A DNA stretch of 43,509 nt from a virus. Below the pieces are notes generated by a model, which was not told the DNA's origin, did no database searches, and saw only the letters and a list, made by a program, of their open reading frames with translations. The DNA lies in the IMG/VR virus record IMGVR_UViG_3300047586_000336, positions 1 through 43,509 of that record, one strand, 5' to 3'. This document shows positions 1 to 9,005 of this stretch, in pieces. Every line of letters begins with the position of its first letter. Position 1 is the first letter of the stretch. The position numbers and the translations under genes are program-made.

Positions 1-3000
1 CAGCTGCCGACAAATCCATTATGGCAGACAAGCCACGAGCTGCCATTGCCTGGAGTCCCTCGGCGGCAGTCATCGTACTTGCTGTGGTGATGCCCCATTG
101 TGCCTGAATATAGTCCGTGACTTCTTGGACAGCTAGCCCAGAGGCCTTGGTCTGCTTGATGAAATCTTTCATCGCTGCAGAGCCTTCCTGTCCAAATTTC
201 TGAGCTCCCGCCACCAGCTCAGTGAAACTGTCCCCAGCAGCCTTGGCAGCATCTGCCGCTGAGAGAGTGCCATCTTTATAGCTGTCCATAATCCCCTTGG
301 CTCTATCCCAAAGGCCATTTATGTTCTTTTGATTCACACCAACATCTCTGATAACATCTGCAAAATACTTCGATTCTGCAGCTGCTCCTCCGATCTTCTT
401 TCCTGCCTCAGCTATTTTCTGAGCTGTTGCATCGGAGATCGTCCCAAATTTAGCCATAGCAGCTGAGACATTAGCCATTGTCTGTTTCAGCTCTTCAGCT
501 GCCTTCTGCTCCTCGGTCTTCTTCTCTTTCTTGCCAAACAGTCCACCAAGCAGGCCGCCAAAAAGAGAGCCAATCAATCCACCCACAACTGGGTTAATCA
601 TAGTTCCCACAGCCCCACCAACGGCTGCTCCGGTGCCTCCATAATTTGATGTCTTTCCGCTGATAGCTCCACCCAAGGCAGCTCCAAGAGCTCCTGCCAA
701 AGGAGCCAGTGCAGAGAGCATGTCTTCGAAAGCAGCCTTGTTCTCAGATACATTCTGTTTGATCTTAGCAGATATTGCATCCATCGTTGTTGACACAGCC
801 ACCAGCAATGGTTTCATGCTTGCAGAAGCACTATCGGAAAGTGTACTGAAAATAGCACCTAGTTTGCTAAAACCTGTTTCTAGAGCTGTGGTCCAAACTG
901 TCTCAACACTTTTTGCTGTCTCTTTGTGCTGCTGAAGCATGGCTAAAAGCTCATCAGAGGTGGCTTTGGGAAACTTTTTAGACAGCTCGATGAGCTTGAG
1001 CTGATTGGCAGCCTCAGCTTGCTGAACATTGGCAATATATGCATTCAGCAAGTTGATAGTCGGATCAATAAAATCGCTCTTGTAAGAGTTAACGATTCCC
1101 AAGTTCTTGTCCCTAGAGGAAGTGATTTCACTCTCACCAGCACTCTTCATAATTGCTATCTCTGACTCAAATGCAGTCTTGATTGCAGCGATCTCTGCAG
1201 GAGTGGTCGCTTTCTTCAGGGCAAGAATCTTATTCTGAGTCGCGGCAACGAGAGCCACCTCTCTACCAGCCATAACAACTTGCTCTTGCCACACTTTCAT
1301 GTCCTCTTCATAGGCAAGATTGATGTCGGCTATTTTGTCCTTGTAGAGTTTATTATAGGCTGCGATCTCATCCTGAATCTCCTTCTGAACCCCATCCCAA
1401 CGCTTTTTCTCAGCAGCAGAAGATTGTTCCAGAGCTGTCTTGCTGCCTTGAGCAAAGACTGTATCGAGCTCCTTGCCCACTCCTTCAAGAACAGCAGCTG
1501 TCTGCTTTGTCTGTGAGATGAATGCTTCATCCATAGAAGTCGCAAGAGTCCTAGCATACTCTTCATGGGTCTTCTTACTCTTCTCAACAATGCTTTCGAT
1601 ATTGATCAGGGTATTGCCATACTTTTCAGCATCTGCTCTGGTTGTCTCAAGACTTTTAGCCACATTGTCATTAATTGCCAAGAATGCTTTTGCCATCATA
1701 GCATTTTTAACAAAGGCAGCAGGAAGTGTGTCACCCAGTATGACAGCAGCAGGTTTCAGTCTATCATAGAGCTCTGAGATTCCCTTGGCCATGAGGCGCA
1801 CAGCTTTGTCTTGAGAGCCTGTCTCTTGAACAGCTATAGCTAGAGAATCTTCATAGAGTCGGAGCTGTTCATTCACATCTTTTAGAGACAAATAGCCAGC
1901 GGCTTTTGACCATTGAGCCAGCTCGTCTGTCCACTCTTTCTGCTTCGCAGCAGCAGCAGAAAGCTCATCCTTCGTCTTGCCTGCTTCAGATCTGAATATC
2001 ATCATCTTCTTGACAATTTCATCCCAGACATCAGAGCCCTTCATTTTCTGCATGGTTGCATATATGTCTTCTAAGCCAACATTTACACCATGAGATCCGA
2101 GCTGGGCCTGAATCCAATTCTTGATCCATTTGTCTGTGACCTTGTCGCCTGTCGTCCCAACTTCAAGGAATGTCTGTCCCAAAGCACCAACAGCGTCTTC
2201 TAAGGAGTCCACTCTAACTTGAGCAAACATACTGGCCCAGGCATATCCCTCCTTGAAGGCGTCCTTCATGCGTGCGACAGCCTTCTCTGCCTTAGTGGAA
2301 GCAGCCGCAACATCTTCTATTGACTTGGCAACTCCAGGAAGATTATCAAAAAAGTTCTGGAGTTTTTTATCCACACCTATCTTTCCTAGCCAGCGACCAA
2401 AATCCCATGCAGCTATAGCTGTACCAACAGCAACAACCACTGTCAAAAATCCAGCCAGAGCCCCAGTGAGCCCAACTCCAACAGCAATCGTTTCGAAAAG
2501 TCCTCCAGCAGCTGTTCCAATTGCAGCCCAGGCTTTGCTGGCAATAGGAGCAATTCGTGAAAAATTGGCCAGGAAAGAGACCACAGGACCTGCAAATGCA
2601 GCCACACCCATCATTGTTACAGTCCAGCTTTTGCCTCTGTCGGACATATTGTCAAATGCATTTGCCGCAGAGGCCAAAAGTTTCTCAAGTTTTGGTAGAT
2701 TGGTCTCAAAGAATTTCAGGAAGGCTGTGCCAACAGGCTCCAGAGCAACAGTCATTTTGTTGCGGAATGTCTTCCACTGATCTCCCCACGATAGGGTGTC
2801 AGCTCCCGCCTTCTCAATAGTGTCCTTGGAGTCCTTGACCACATTCATGAATTTTTCATATTCAAATCGGCCTTCTCTAATAGCTGTAGCGAGCTCGGGT
2901 CCTGCCTTGGAGCCAAACAGAGTAATAGCCAGTTTTGTGGCTTCCATGATGTCTTTAGAGGCTTTGATCTGGGCCAACATATTCTTGAATGTCTCAACAA

Positions 3001-3817
3001 CAGGTTTGCCAGAGTCAGCTATCTTCGCCATGGCAACCCGCAATGACATCATGACCATATCCACATTCGTGCCACCAGCTTCCAGCTGAGCAAGCAGAGC
3101 TGCAGATTGCTCCAGGGTGAACCCAAATGCTTTCAGTCCTGTAGAGAACTGGGCAACATTGCTCGTCAGGCCAGACATACTCACTCCACTTTTCTGTGCT
3201 GTTTTGAAAAGAGTCTCCAAAACAGGACCCATGTCCTTGGCCTGGATCCTCCATGTACCAAACACTTTCGTCAAAGGCTCCGCGAGACCAGCAGCGTCCT
3301 CTCCCATCACTCGGGCCGCTTCAAGCACCTTGATTGCCAGAGTGTTGAGCTCTCCTCCTGTCAGCTTTGCCTTTTGGGAGAGAGCCAGCAGCACCGCTGT
3401 GACGGAAGCCATATCTGTAGGGATCGTAGTCAAAACATTTTTGAAGGAGGTGATGAGGGCTTTTAGATCTGTGCCAACGAGACCTGTCTTGCCTCGCATT
3501 CTGTCGAATTGTTCATCCATTGCTCCAGCGGAAGCTCGGACCAAGGCCACAAAGCCAGCCAATGGAGCTGACACATACAGGTTGAGACTTCTGCCTACGG
3601 AGCGCAGGGAGGAGGCCACTCGAGAGCTGGTGGATTCCCAGCCCTCACCTAGACTTGTCTTGAATTGGTCAAATTTTCGACTAGAGTCAGCAGCATTCGT
3701 ATTCAGAGTGGAAAGATCATCACCAATGTTCCTGACAACTTTCTTGATGGACGCTGTGCCGTCGTCCTTGAAAGTCAGGACAATTGCAATATCTTTTTCT
3801 GCATTTGGATTGGCCAC
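1..3817 (-). CDS. Tail tape measure protein (3' end outside window)
   Basis: Long reading frame running off the left edge; about 1,272 codons are visible. The protein sets tail length and usually passes into the host envelope at infection. The N-terminal third has the usual phage tape measure look (SAGAMDEQFDRMRG-type helix, alanine-rich helices), followed by long charged helices. At about residues 1035-1095 there is a glycine-rich hydrophobic stretch (GGLIGSLFGGLLGGLFG) ending in KKEKK, a glycine-zipper-like membrane segment. The start is GTG: the frame is closed by TAA just upstream and no ATG lies near. Only a weak GGAT precedes it, so coupling with the chaperone gene 13 bases upstream is likely. 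Length and its place directly after the frameshifted chaperones make the call firm. Confidence 0.93.
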   Translation of the reverse strand, partial: MANPNAEKDIAIVLTFKDDGTASIKKVVRNIGDDLSTLNTNAADSSRKFDQFKTSLGEGWESTSSRVASSLRSVGRSLNLYVSAPLAGFVALVRASAGAMDEQFDRMRGKTGLVGTDLKALITSFKNVLTTIPTDMASVTAVLLALSQKAKLTGGELNTLAIKVLEAARVMGEDAAGLAEPLTKVFGTWRIQAKDMGPVLETLFKTAQKSGVSMSGLTSNVAQFSTGLKAFGFTLEQSAALLAQLEAGGTNVDMVMMSLRVAMAKIADSGKPVVETFKNMLAQIKASKDIMEATKLAITLFGSKAGPELATAIREGRFEYEKFMNVVKDSKDTIEKAGADTLSWGDQWKTFRNKMTVALEPVGTAFLKFFETNLPKLEKLLASAANAFDNMSDRGKSWTVTMMGVAAFAGPVVSFLANFSRIAPIASKAWAAIGTAAGGLFETIAVGVGLTGALAGFLTVVVAVGTAIAAWDFGRWLGKIGVDKKLQNFFDNLPGVAKSIEDVAAASTKAEKAVARMKDAFKEGYAWASMFAQVRVDSLEDAVGALGQTFLEVGTTGDKVTDKWIKNWIQAQLGSHGVNVGLEDIYATMQKMKGSDVWDEIVKKMMIFRSEAGKTKDELSAAAAKQKEWTDELAQWSKAAGYLSLKDVNEQLRLYEDSLAIAVQETGSQDKAVRLMAKGISELYDRLKPAAVILGDTLPAAFVKNAMMAKAFLAINDNVAKSLETTRADAEKYGNTLINIESIVEKSKKTHEEYARTLATSMDEAFISQTKQTAAVLEGVGKELDTVFAQGSKTALEQSSAAEKKRWDGVQKEIQDEIAAYNKLYKDKIADINLAYEEDMKVWQEQVVMAGREVALVAATQNKILALKKATTPAEIAAIKTAFESEIAIMKSAGESEITSSRDKNLGIVNSYKSDFIDPTINLLNAYIANVQQAEAANQLKLIELSKKFPKATSDELLAMLQQHKETAKSVETVWTTALETGFSKLGAIFSTLSDSASASMKPLLVAVSTTMDAISAKIKQNVSENKAAFEDMLSALAPLAGALGAALGGAISGKTSNYGGTGAAVGGAVGTMINPVVGGLIGSLFGGLLGGLFGKKEKKTEEQKAAEELKQTMANVSAAMAKFGTISDATAQKIAEAGKKIGGAAAESKYFADVIRDVGVNQKNINGLWDRAKGIMDSYKDGTLSAADAAKAAGDSFTELVAGAQKFGQEGSAAMKDFIKQTKASGLAVQEVTDYIQAQWGITTASTMTAAEGLQAMAARGLSAIMDLSAA

Positions 3818-3830
3818 GGTGAATTATCCA

Positions 3831-4238
3831 TCACAAGTCAGCCTTATTGTGCTGCTGTGATTCTTTGCTATCGTTTCTGTCTCTCATTTTCTGTACTTCA
3901 TTTGTTATGTTTTCATGCAGGAAAATGATCCTCTTATAATAGTCCTCTCTCAGCTCCTCAGCCACACCAAACAGGTTGAGCAGTCCAAGGATTGCTTCAA
4001 CTGTGACAACGCGCACTCCATAGGCGAAGTCAAACACTGCTGGGATCTCTGAGAAAATTTCAACGACATTTTCATTCTCCAAGGCAGTAATTGATAGGAA
4101 TGTCTCGCAAGTGTCACATTGATCTCCTTGCACCTCTACAATCCTGACATTGGTGCCTGCGGCAAAGTTTTCCGGCGAGGAGAGCTGATGGCACCTCTTA
4201 CAGTCTCTCTTGAGGCCACCCGCAAGCCGTCTCGCCAC
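3831..4238 (-). CDS. Tail assembly chaperone, frameshift extension (gpT-like part)
   Basis: A 135-residue frame immediately before the tape measure gene, in the -1 frame relative to the upstream chaperone and overlapping its stop by one base (TAGTG). It carries two CxxC pairs (CKRC near residue 13, CDTC near residue 41) that could bind zinc, then a helical acidic to mixed C-terminus. It could start on its own GTG, but there is no good ribosome binding site, and a canonical slippery heptamer lies just before the upstream stop. I infer that it is mainly made as a C-terminal extension of the upstream protein, as in lambda gpG-gpT, where the extension binds the tape measure protein while tail tube subunits are recruited. 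Confidence 0.8.
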   Translation of the reverse strand: MARRLAGGLKRDCKRCHQLSSPENFAAGTNVRIVEVQGDQCDTCETFLSITALENENVVEIFSEIPAVFDFAYGVRVVTVEAILGLLNLFGVAEELREDYYKRIIFLHENITNEVQKMRDRNDSKESQQHNKADL

Positions 4239-4732
4239 TAGGACAAATTTGAGTACTCTTTCTCCTTCTGCTCTGAAATCTGAGAAAAGTTCTCGATGTT
4301 TGTAGCAGTATCGAGAACCCAGTTCTCAAATTCGATGGAGACCTCTAACAGCGAGATAGCGGTCTCAATATCATAAGGAACTAGATCAGTGTCTTTGCCA
4401 ATGCCAGATCCTTCGACCAGGAGCTTAGAGCCAGGAACGATCTGTCTGACTACTGCACCAGTAAGACCTCTCCAATCACGGATGATCTGACGAGCATACT
4501 CGCGCCGCATTTTGTCATCATTCAAATGCTCTTCGCTCGTGCGAGTTCTGTAATTCATGCTGGATTCTTTGCTTGCGTCTCGAATCTGGTTAAGGATGAA
4601 TTTGCTTGCATAAGAGATTTTTACAAAGAATTCAGCATCCTTCGTAAGAGGACATTTGAATTCAACGATCCGCTGTTCCCGTCCCGCTTTCCGAATCCAT
4701 TCAGCAACATTTCCCATATGGATTGCCTCCAT
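4238..4732 (-). CDS. Tail assembly chaperone (gpG-like part)
   Basis: 164 residues, mainly helical, no enzymatic motifs. Its place, between tail tube and tape measure with a second overlapping frame, is the hallmark of lambda gpG-type tail chaperones. Near the 3' end the frame-0 codons read A-AAT-TTG before TCC and TAG, a heptamer allowing a -1 slip into the next frame. The short product ends at TAG; the long product would add about 137 residues. A homing endonuclease gene has been inserted between this gene and the tail tube gene. No sequence similarity to a named chaperone is recognised; the call rests on position and the frameshift. Confidence 0.82.
   Translation of the reverse strand: MEAIHMGNVAEWIRKAGREQRIVEFKCPLTKDAEFFVKISYASKFILNQIRDASKESSMNYRTRTSEEHLNDDKMRREYARQIIRDWRGLTGAVVRQIVPGSKLLVEGSGIGKDTDLVPYDIETAISLLEVSIEFENWVLDTATNIENFSQISEQKEKEYSNLS
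4244..4250 (-). promoter_or_regulatory. Programmed -1 ribosomal frameshift site AAATTTG
   Basis: On the coding strand the heptamer A-AAT-TTG is in the right phase for X-XXY-YYZ slippage (AAA/TTT, Z=G). It lies two codons before the TAG of the first chaperone frame. A -1 shift here enters the frame of the next gene without meeting a stop, giving a fused chaperone. Frameshifts at this point are a conserved feature of long-tailed phage chaperone pairs. No strong downstream pseudoknot was worked out by eye. Confidence 0.8.
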
Positions 4733-4740
4733 AAATAAAA

Positions 4741-5502
4741 TTATGATATCTCGTGAAAAGAGATCAGTTTCTCTTTAAGACGAGGAATATCTTTTAGCTC
4801 ATCGCTCCACACTATAAGTGTCTGATAGCCAAAGGGAGAGAAACACAGTGGACGTGTCATCTCCTCATCAGGTTTGTGCCAGTACTCACCAAACAATTCA
4901 ATGATCTTTTTCTGACCATTCACATTGACAAAGTCTGGCACCTTGCCATTAATAACAAGAGAACCATTGCCTGTGTATCTATACTCCTCGGGAAACAGAG
5001 CACTCAGAAGAGCTCCCAATTTGCCCTCGACTCGATTTGGATGCTTGCCTCTACCATGTGCCATCTTGGACGACTGGCTATTGTGATACTCGGGATCATC
5101 CCACAGCTTCTTCTGAGTTTTAGAGCGCATCTCCTGCCAGGCCACTGGATCTCTGTATATTTGATCATATGTTTTGCCTAGCTTGCTTTGACCTATCTTG
5201 TCCTTGCTTTCTTGAGAGTATTCTCTGCCAGTGCTAGCGATCCTCAGCTTCTCTCTGGTCTCTGCAGAGCAGGACTTGCCAATCAGATCTGGTCTCGGTT
5301 TGCCCAGATGCACAAGACTCAGCTTGGCTATCAGCTCTTGTGCTTTGTCCTTTCCATATATTTCTTCATATGTTCTTCCTCTATTCCATGCAGGTTTGCC
5401 GACGAGATGAGCAAGCATAACAGACCTTCTCTCTTTCCAGAGGCGCTTCATTGTATTGCTACGCGTCTCTCTTTGAAGATCTGTTATGCTATGCACCACC
5501 AC
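4741..5502 (-). CDS. Homing endonuclease, NUMOD3 repeats plus Vsr/EDxHD-like nuclease
   Basis: 253 residues with a GTG start directly after the tail tube stop. The N-terminal half carries NUMOD3-like DNA-binding units (GKPAWNRG, LSLVHLGKPRPDLIGK, SAETREKLRIASTGR, SKDKIGQSKLGKT). The C-terminal part looks like the Vsr-like EDxHD nuclease fold: RVEGKLGALL, then GKVPDFVNV, then IIELFGEYWHKPDE and a final TLIVWSDEL strand. This is the arrangement of I-Bth0305I-type phage homing enzymes rather than HNH. It is a free-standing mobile gene between tail tube and chaperone genes and probably has no role in virion assembly. Confidence 0.82.
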   Translation of the reverse strand: MVVHSITDLQRETRSNTMKRLWKERRSVMLAHLVGKPAWNRGRTYEEIYGKDKAQELIAKLSLVHLGKPRPDLIGKSCSAETREKLRIASTGREYSQESKDKIGQSKLGKTYDQIYRDPVAWQEMRSKTQKKLWDDPEYHNSQSSKMAHGRGKHPNRVEGKLGALLSALFPEEYRYTGNGSLVINGKVPDFVNVNGQKKIIELFGEYWHKPDEEMTRPLCFSPFGYQTLIVWSDELKDIPRLKEKLISFHEIS

Positions 5503-6666
5503 TCACTTCAAAACTATCGAGAGCTCGTCGTTCCCACTAGAAGCAAGAGCTTTGAAAGGCAAGGCCTCCTGGAATTCGTCTGTTCCGCTGACCTTGGGGG
5601 TCCCATATTCTGCGTACGGAATCGACAGCTCCATGATTTTCCCAGCCACATTCCCAACCGGGATAACAATGGCATTTGGAATCTGATACTCGGCTCTATA
5701 GAAATAGCTAGGACCTTGCTGCAGATAGTAGATGTTCAGGGAGCCAGAGATGTCTCTTGTCTTGGGACGAGAGAACTGTTCAGGCGTCCACGAGTTATTC
5801 TTCTCATCCGTATAGAACTTGAGATTGTTGTTGATCGAGACACTGGCATCGAGAACCACCGCATTCTGTCCACCAATGGTCACATAGCCCAGTTTGCCAT
5901 GGACAGGATCACCAACCTCAGCAGAGGCCGTAGGGAGCCACGGAGTAATGAGAGGATTCGTGCCTTGGTCTGTAAGTGTCACAGAGGCCAGAGTGATCGT
6001 ATTCAAGTTGAAATTTACAGACGTGATACGATAGCCTGCTCCTGAATTGTCATCAGTGCCAACTTTGACATATGTACCTGCTCGGAATCTCAAGGCTCCC
6101 GTGGGAGCCAGAATGATGGTCTGCTTCCCAGCACCACATGTATCCAAAGCCTCACAAGTGCCAGCAAACAGCTCTTCCATGAATTGACATTTCCAGCCAA
6201 TCTCTCCCAAAGCTCCACCAGCGATCTTGAAATCCGCTCCTTGGACAACGCAGCCTCTGAAGGCAAATACTGTATGTCCCTTCTTGATCCAGCAGGAGTA
6301 GGAGTCCAGCTGATCAGCTAGAGTGTACACAACAGACACCCCAGCGTTGGGAGTCGAGATCCCCATCAGACACTCTAGAAGCACATGGGCCTCGGGAGCT
6401 GTTCCCGGAGTGCCACTGGGCTTGATCAATGTGTTGATGGACAGATCTCCAACATTCTTCCGTCCCTTGATAGGTGAGAATTTGGATGCCGACAAACGGA
6501 CCTGAGGATCCTCAATAAATTCCTGATCTTGAGTAAAGTCAGCCGCTCCAGAGCAGTAGACTCGGTCTCCAACCCCAGGCACGATCAACGTGCCGCAGGT
6601 GACCTCTTTCTTGATGAAGACTTGCTCTTCATTACCGAATGCAAAAGTGTTAGTGCAGTTAGCCAT
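5503..6666 (-). CDS. Major tail (tube) protein
   Basis: 387 residues beginning MANCTNTFAFG. I chose this ATG because a GAGAGG ribosome binding site sits 8 bases upstream and because longer in-frame starts would overlap the preceding gene. The protein is rich in beta-strand patterns, glycine and threonine, with a conserved-looking C-terminal section (PYAEYGTPKVSG, FKALASSGNDELSIVL). Size, abundance-type ribosome binding site and position (after neck/terminator genes, before chaperones and tape measure) fit the tail tube subunit. No sheath gene lies next to it. Confidence 0.75.
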   Translation of the reverse strand: MANCTNTFAFGNEEQVFIKKEVTCGTLIVPGVGDRVYCSGAADFTQDQEFIEDPQVRLSASKFSPIKGRKNVGDLSINTLIKPSGTPGTAPEAHVLLECLMGISTPNAGVSVVYTLADQLDSYSCWIKKGHTVFAFRGCVVQGADFKIAGGALGEIGWKCQFMEELFAGTCEALDTCGAGKQTIILAPTGALRFRAGTYVKVGTDDNSGAGYRITSVNFNLNTITLASVTLTDQGTNPLITPWLPTASAEVGDPVHGKLGYVTIGGQNAVVLDASVSINNNLKFYTDEKNNSWTPEQFSRPKTRDISGSLNIYYLQQGPSYFYRAEYQIPNAIVIPVGNVAGKIMELSIPYAEYGTPKVSGTDEFQEALPFKALASSGNDELSIVLK

Positions 6667-6671
6667 TGTCA

Positions 6672-6881
6672 TTACCTCTCTATGATTTTCCAATCAGGTT
6701 CCCGGCGCAAGGCATCAGCCATGGCTTTCGGAACCTCATACTCTGTCCCCGCAACAACCAGTCCGATGTGCGGAGTCATACGCAAACGAGTGTGTGGACC
6801 AGAATAAACAGCAAAGAGCTTTTTAGGCACAGCTGCTGTTTTAGCTCTAGCCTGTTGAAACGAATTCATTTTGTCTTCCAT
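6672..6881 (-). CDS. Small tail/neck-region protein, unknown function
   Basis: 69 residues from ATG with an excellent ribosome binding site (GAGGAGAATGAT). The N-terminal 20 residues are basic and helical; the rest is a compact domain (YSGPHTRLRMTPHIGLVVAG, then VPKAMADALRREPDWKIIE). Such short 'hxGhV...VP..lA..L...PDW' proteins are common beside tail tube or neck genes, but I do not know a function. It ends a few bases before the tail tube start, so the two are co-transcribed. Confidence 0.7.
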   Translation of the reverse strand: MEDKMNSFQQARAKTAAVPKKLFAVYSGPHTRLRMTPHIGLVVAGTEYEVPKAMADALRREPDWKIIER

Positions 6882-6891
6882 ATCATTCTCC

Positions 6892-7578
6892 TCACGAGAA
6901 ATATATTTTTCCCATGCGCTCGAGTTCTTGCTCAAACTCCAGCTTCTTACTGTCTATGACTGACTGCATCGATGGAGCAGGATAATCTAGCATACCTCCT
7001 GGTCTCTGGATGCCCCCAAGACCACTGCGCTTGGCAACAATAATCTCCATGCATCTCCAGGCGGTCCCTAGGACCAGCAAATTCTCAAAGTCAGCAGGCA
7101 CTGTTGCCGCTGTCCATCCACCATGCTCAATAGACACATACCAGTACAGATCCCCACCGACCTGTGGATAAGGATCAACACTTATTTTACGCGTGATTGG
7201 GTCAAATTCAAATTTTATGTGAGTCGCAGCATATTGCTGTAAAGAGCTATCCAGTGTGCGCAAAGAAGGAAATGTGTAATACTCGCCATATGGCGACAAG
7301 GACGTCGGGACAAATATACTACCCAGCTCCGACAGATCATTCTGAATGGTAGCCCATTGCAGAACTTTCTTGACCCGAGTTGTAGCAGTGTTCACAGAGT
7401 ATTCTCTCTGATTGGCTACAGAAGTGAAAGAGCGCAAGCTGCAGGAGGAGCCAATCTCAGCAATTCTACTGACGATGCGTGCCGATGTGGCTACAATGTC
7501 GGCCTCTTCCAACTCTGTGGTGTTGGTGACTTTTCCACAGGCCGCTCGGACCTGGACACTTAGTGCTGCTATATTCAT
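6892..7578 (-). CDS. Putative head-tail connector or adaptor protein
   Basis: 228 residues, start ATG. An N-terminal helical region (AACGKVTNTTELEEADIVATSARIVSRIAEI) is followed by a beta-rich centre (REYSVNTATTRVKKVLQW, KISVDPYPQVGGDLYWYV) and a C-terminal helix with ENLLVLGTAWRCMEII and a long basic/acidic tail. This helix-beta-helix plan resembles phage head-completion/adaptor (gp6/gp15-like) or neck proteins, consistent with its place among neck and tail terminator genes. The assignment is by context and architecture only. Confidence 0.6.
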   Translation of the reverse strand: MNIAALSVQVRAACGKVTNTTELEEADIVATSARIVSRIAEIGSSCSLRSFTSVANQREYSVNTATTRVKKVLQWATIQNDLSELGSIFVPTSLSPYGEYYTFPSLRTLDSSLQQYAATHIKFEFDPITRKISVDPYPQVGGDLYWYVSIEHGGWTAATVPADFENLLVLGTAWRCMEIIVAKRSGLGGIQRPGGMLDYPAPSMQSVIDSKKLEFEQELERMGKIYFS

Positions 7579-7593
7579 GGTGAATTTTCTCCC

Positions 7594-8016
7594 TTATGTG
7601 CTCGTCTCATCAAGATAATATTTGGCTGTCAGATCAATGACGAATTTGAATAATGGATATTCTCCCTCGGGAGCTCGAGTAGCTGTTACCCAAACTCCTG
7701 TGGCTTTTCCTCCCAGACAGAAATCAGAGCCTATCTTGTCACGAATGTTTTTGACCAATGTTTCATAAGCAGTTACAGGACTGTTGCCCCACACCAGGAA
7801 ATGTACATTCAATGAAAGATCAAAAGCAACCATCTGGCGACGACCTGTCAGCTCCTGATCTGTATTCTCGGCAGGCTCGATGATCTCTACCATTGGAAGC
7901 TGAGTAGATAGATATTGCGTGAGATCAATGGCTGTATGCGTACGCACAACAGTGGTAACTCCTGTGACAGAAGTCAGGAGCGTCTGCAAAGCTGCAAGTA
8001 GATCTCGTCTATTCAT
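7594..8016 (-). CDS. Putative tail terminator or tail completion protein
   Basis: 140 residues. An N-terminal helix (RRDLLAALQTLLTSVTGV) leads into alternating strands (LPMVEIIEPAENT, RQMVAFDLSLNVHFLVWG), then a helix (AYETLVKNIRDKIG) and a final strand pair ending KFVIDLTAKYYLDE. This alpha-beta plan is typical of minor tail protein U/tail terminator families that cap the tube. It stands next to a second gene of similar plan, so which is the terminator is not settled. Confidence 0.6.
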   Translation of the reverse strand: MNRRDLLAALQTLLTSVTGVTTVVRTHTAIDLTQYLSTQLPMVEIIEPAENTDQELTGRRQMVAFDLSLNVHFLVWGNSPVTAYETLVKNIRDKIGSDFCLGGKATGVWVTATRAPEGEYPLFKFVIDLTAKYYLDETST

Positions 8017-8023
8017 TTGATCC

Positions 8024-8452
8024 TCATGTGGAAGAGAAAAATGGAATGCGAAGAGACATCACAAACATTCCCTGCGGATGTCTGTTCCCCCCATCTGTTG
8101 TTATGGACTCTATGGCTGTATCATAAGCTTGGCTTCCTCGGGTAGGATCTGTGCGAAAGGCTGTCTTGGTGGCTGTAATGAAAGTATTGAGCTTGGTCCC
8201 GAGATTCTCATTGTCCAAGGCCCAGACCCAGCCAACAATGGCAACACTGAAATCTACTCTTGCAATGTCCTTCAAGATTTGAGTGCGATCTTCTCGCAAG
8301 TCGTTCACATATATTCCCGGATAGCGTTCAGGACCAATGGAAGAGTCGTAAATTCGCTGCCAGTCAACGAAACCGATGCTAGGAATTGCCATGGCAGCAT
8401 TATATAAACTAGTGAGAATCAGTTCTTTGGTACCAAATCCATAATAACTCAT
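8024..8452 (-). CDS. Putative tail terminator-like neck protein
   Basis: 142 residues. The layout resembles its downstream neighbour: N-terminal helix (TKELILTSLYNAAMAI), a strand with YPGIYVNDLRED, a hydrophobic strand (VDFSVAIVGWVWALDN), a helix (LGTKLNTFITATKTAF) and a terminal strand (GMFVMSLRIPFFSST). This is the usual order of tail terminator/completion folds. It overlaps the upstream gp10-like gene by four bases (ATGA), implying translational coupling. Confidence 0.58.
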   Translation of the reverse strand: MSYYGFGTKELILTSLYNAAMAIPSIGFVDWQRIYDSSIGPERYPGIYVNDLREDRTQILKDIARVDFSVAIVGWVWALDNENLGTKLNTFITATKTAFRTDPTRGSQAYDTAIESITTDGGNRHPQGMFVMSLRIPFFSST

Positions 8453-8952
8453 TTCGTCTTGCTCCAGATATCATCAAGCATTTTCTGGGTCCCAGCAATA
8501 TATCCATCAAGCAGTCCTCTGGCAATCACTTTGGTCCTCTCAACCATTCTGTAAGCTTTTGTGCCCGGATGGTGGACATGCTTGCAGAATATATCTTTGC
8601 CATCAATTACAAAGTGTAGCATTCCCCATAAGTACTTGGGCCAAATCTGGTGAGGCTTTGTGCCTCCTTCCATCCAGATCACAACTTCTGGCTTGGCATA
8701 AGTGTTTGCTATAATATATCGCTCCACTGTACCTGCCCGAGTATTGCTCATCATCCACATCTCTTTAATTTTTGTTCGACCAGAGGCAGTCTCAGGTGTC
8801 AGTCTCCCCACTGTTTCCAAAGCAGTCTCGGCAATCTCTTTGGCAAATCTTTTCACAAATGGCACAAATTCATCCTGGACTCGCTGAAGAGAGGAGAGAA
8901 CGTCGGCATAGTCCACCGTGATGAATGCTTGTGCCTCATTAAAGTCAGCCAT
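8449..8952 (-). CDS. HK97 gp10-like neck/tail component
   Basis: 167 residues. The central signature GGTKPHQIWPK, then LHFVIDGKDIF and HHPGTKAYRMVERT, is the HK97 gp10 family pattern (G-T-x-P-H-x-I-x-P-x ... F ... HPGT). These proteins sit at the head-tail junction of siphophages. It is the first gene after a promoter in the short intergenic space, with a weak AGAGAAAA ribosome binding site, and heads the neck-tail operon that runs to the tape measure gene. Confidence 0.85.
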   Translation of the reverse strand: MADFNEAQAFITVDYADVLSSLQRVQDEFVPFVKRFAKEIAETALETVGRLTPETASGRTKIKEMWMMSNTRAGTVERYIIANTYAKPEVVIWMEGGTKPHQIWPKYLWGMLHFVIDGKDIFCKHVHHPGTKAYRMVERTKVIARGLLDGYIAGTQKMLDDIWSKTK

Positions 8953-8968
8953 AATTTTCTCTGTAATA

Positions 8969-8997
8969 ATTATACGTCATAGCTGTTTTGATTCAAA
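8969..8997 (-). promoter_or_regulatory. Promoter TTTGAA-N17-TATAAT for neck/tail operon
   Basis: A TATAAT -10 hexamer lies 17 bases downstream of TTTGAA in the 53-base gap between the methyltransferase cassette and the neck gene. The same -35/-10 combination recurs at other operon heads in this window. The -35 sits inside a small AT-rich inverted repeat (GCTGTTTT/AAAACAGC). Confidence 0.78.
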
Positions 8998-9005
8998 AAA
9001 CAGCC

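Noticed and set aside
2253-2780. Long plus-strand open frame (175 codons) opposite the tape measure gene
   Set aside because: It lies entirely antisense to a recognisable gene, reads as low-complexity Ala/Ser/Pro and has no ribosome binding site; the same holds for all other plus-strand frames.
8980-9002. AT-rich inverted repeat GCTGTTTT/AAAACAGC as terminator of the methyltransferase operon
   Set aside because: The stem is weak and overlaps the -35 box of the neck/tail promoter; a terminator function is not convincing.
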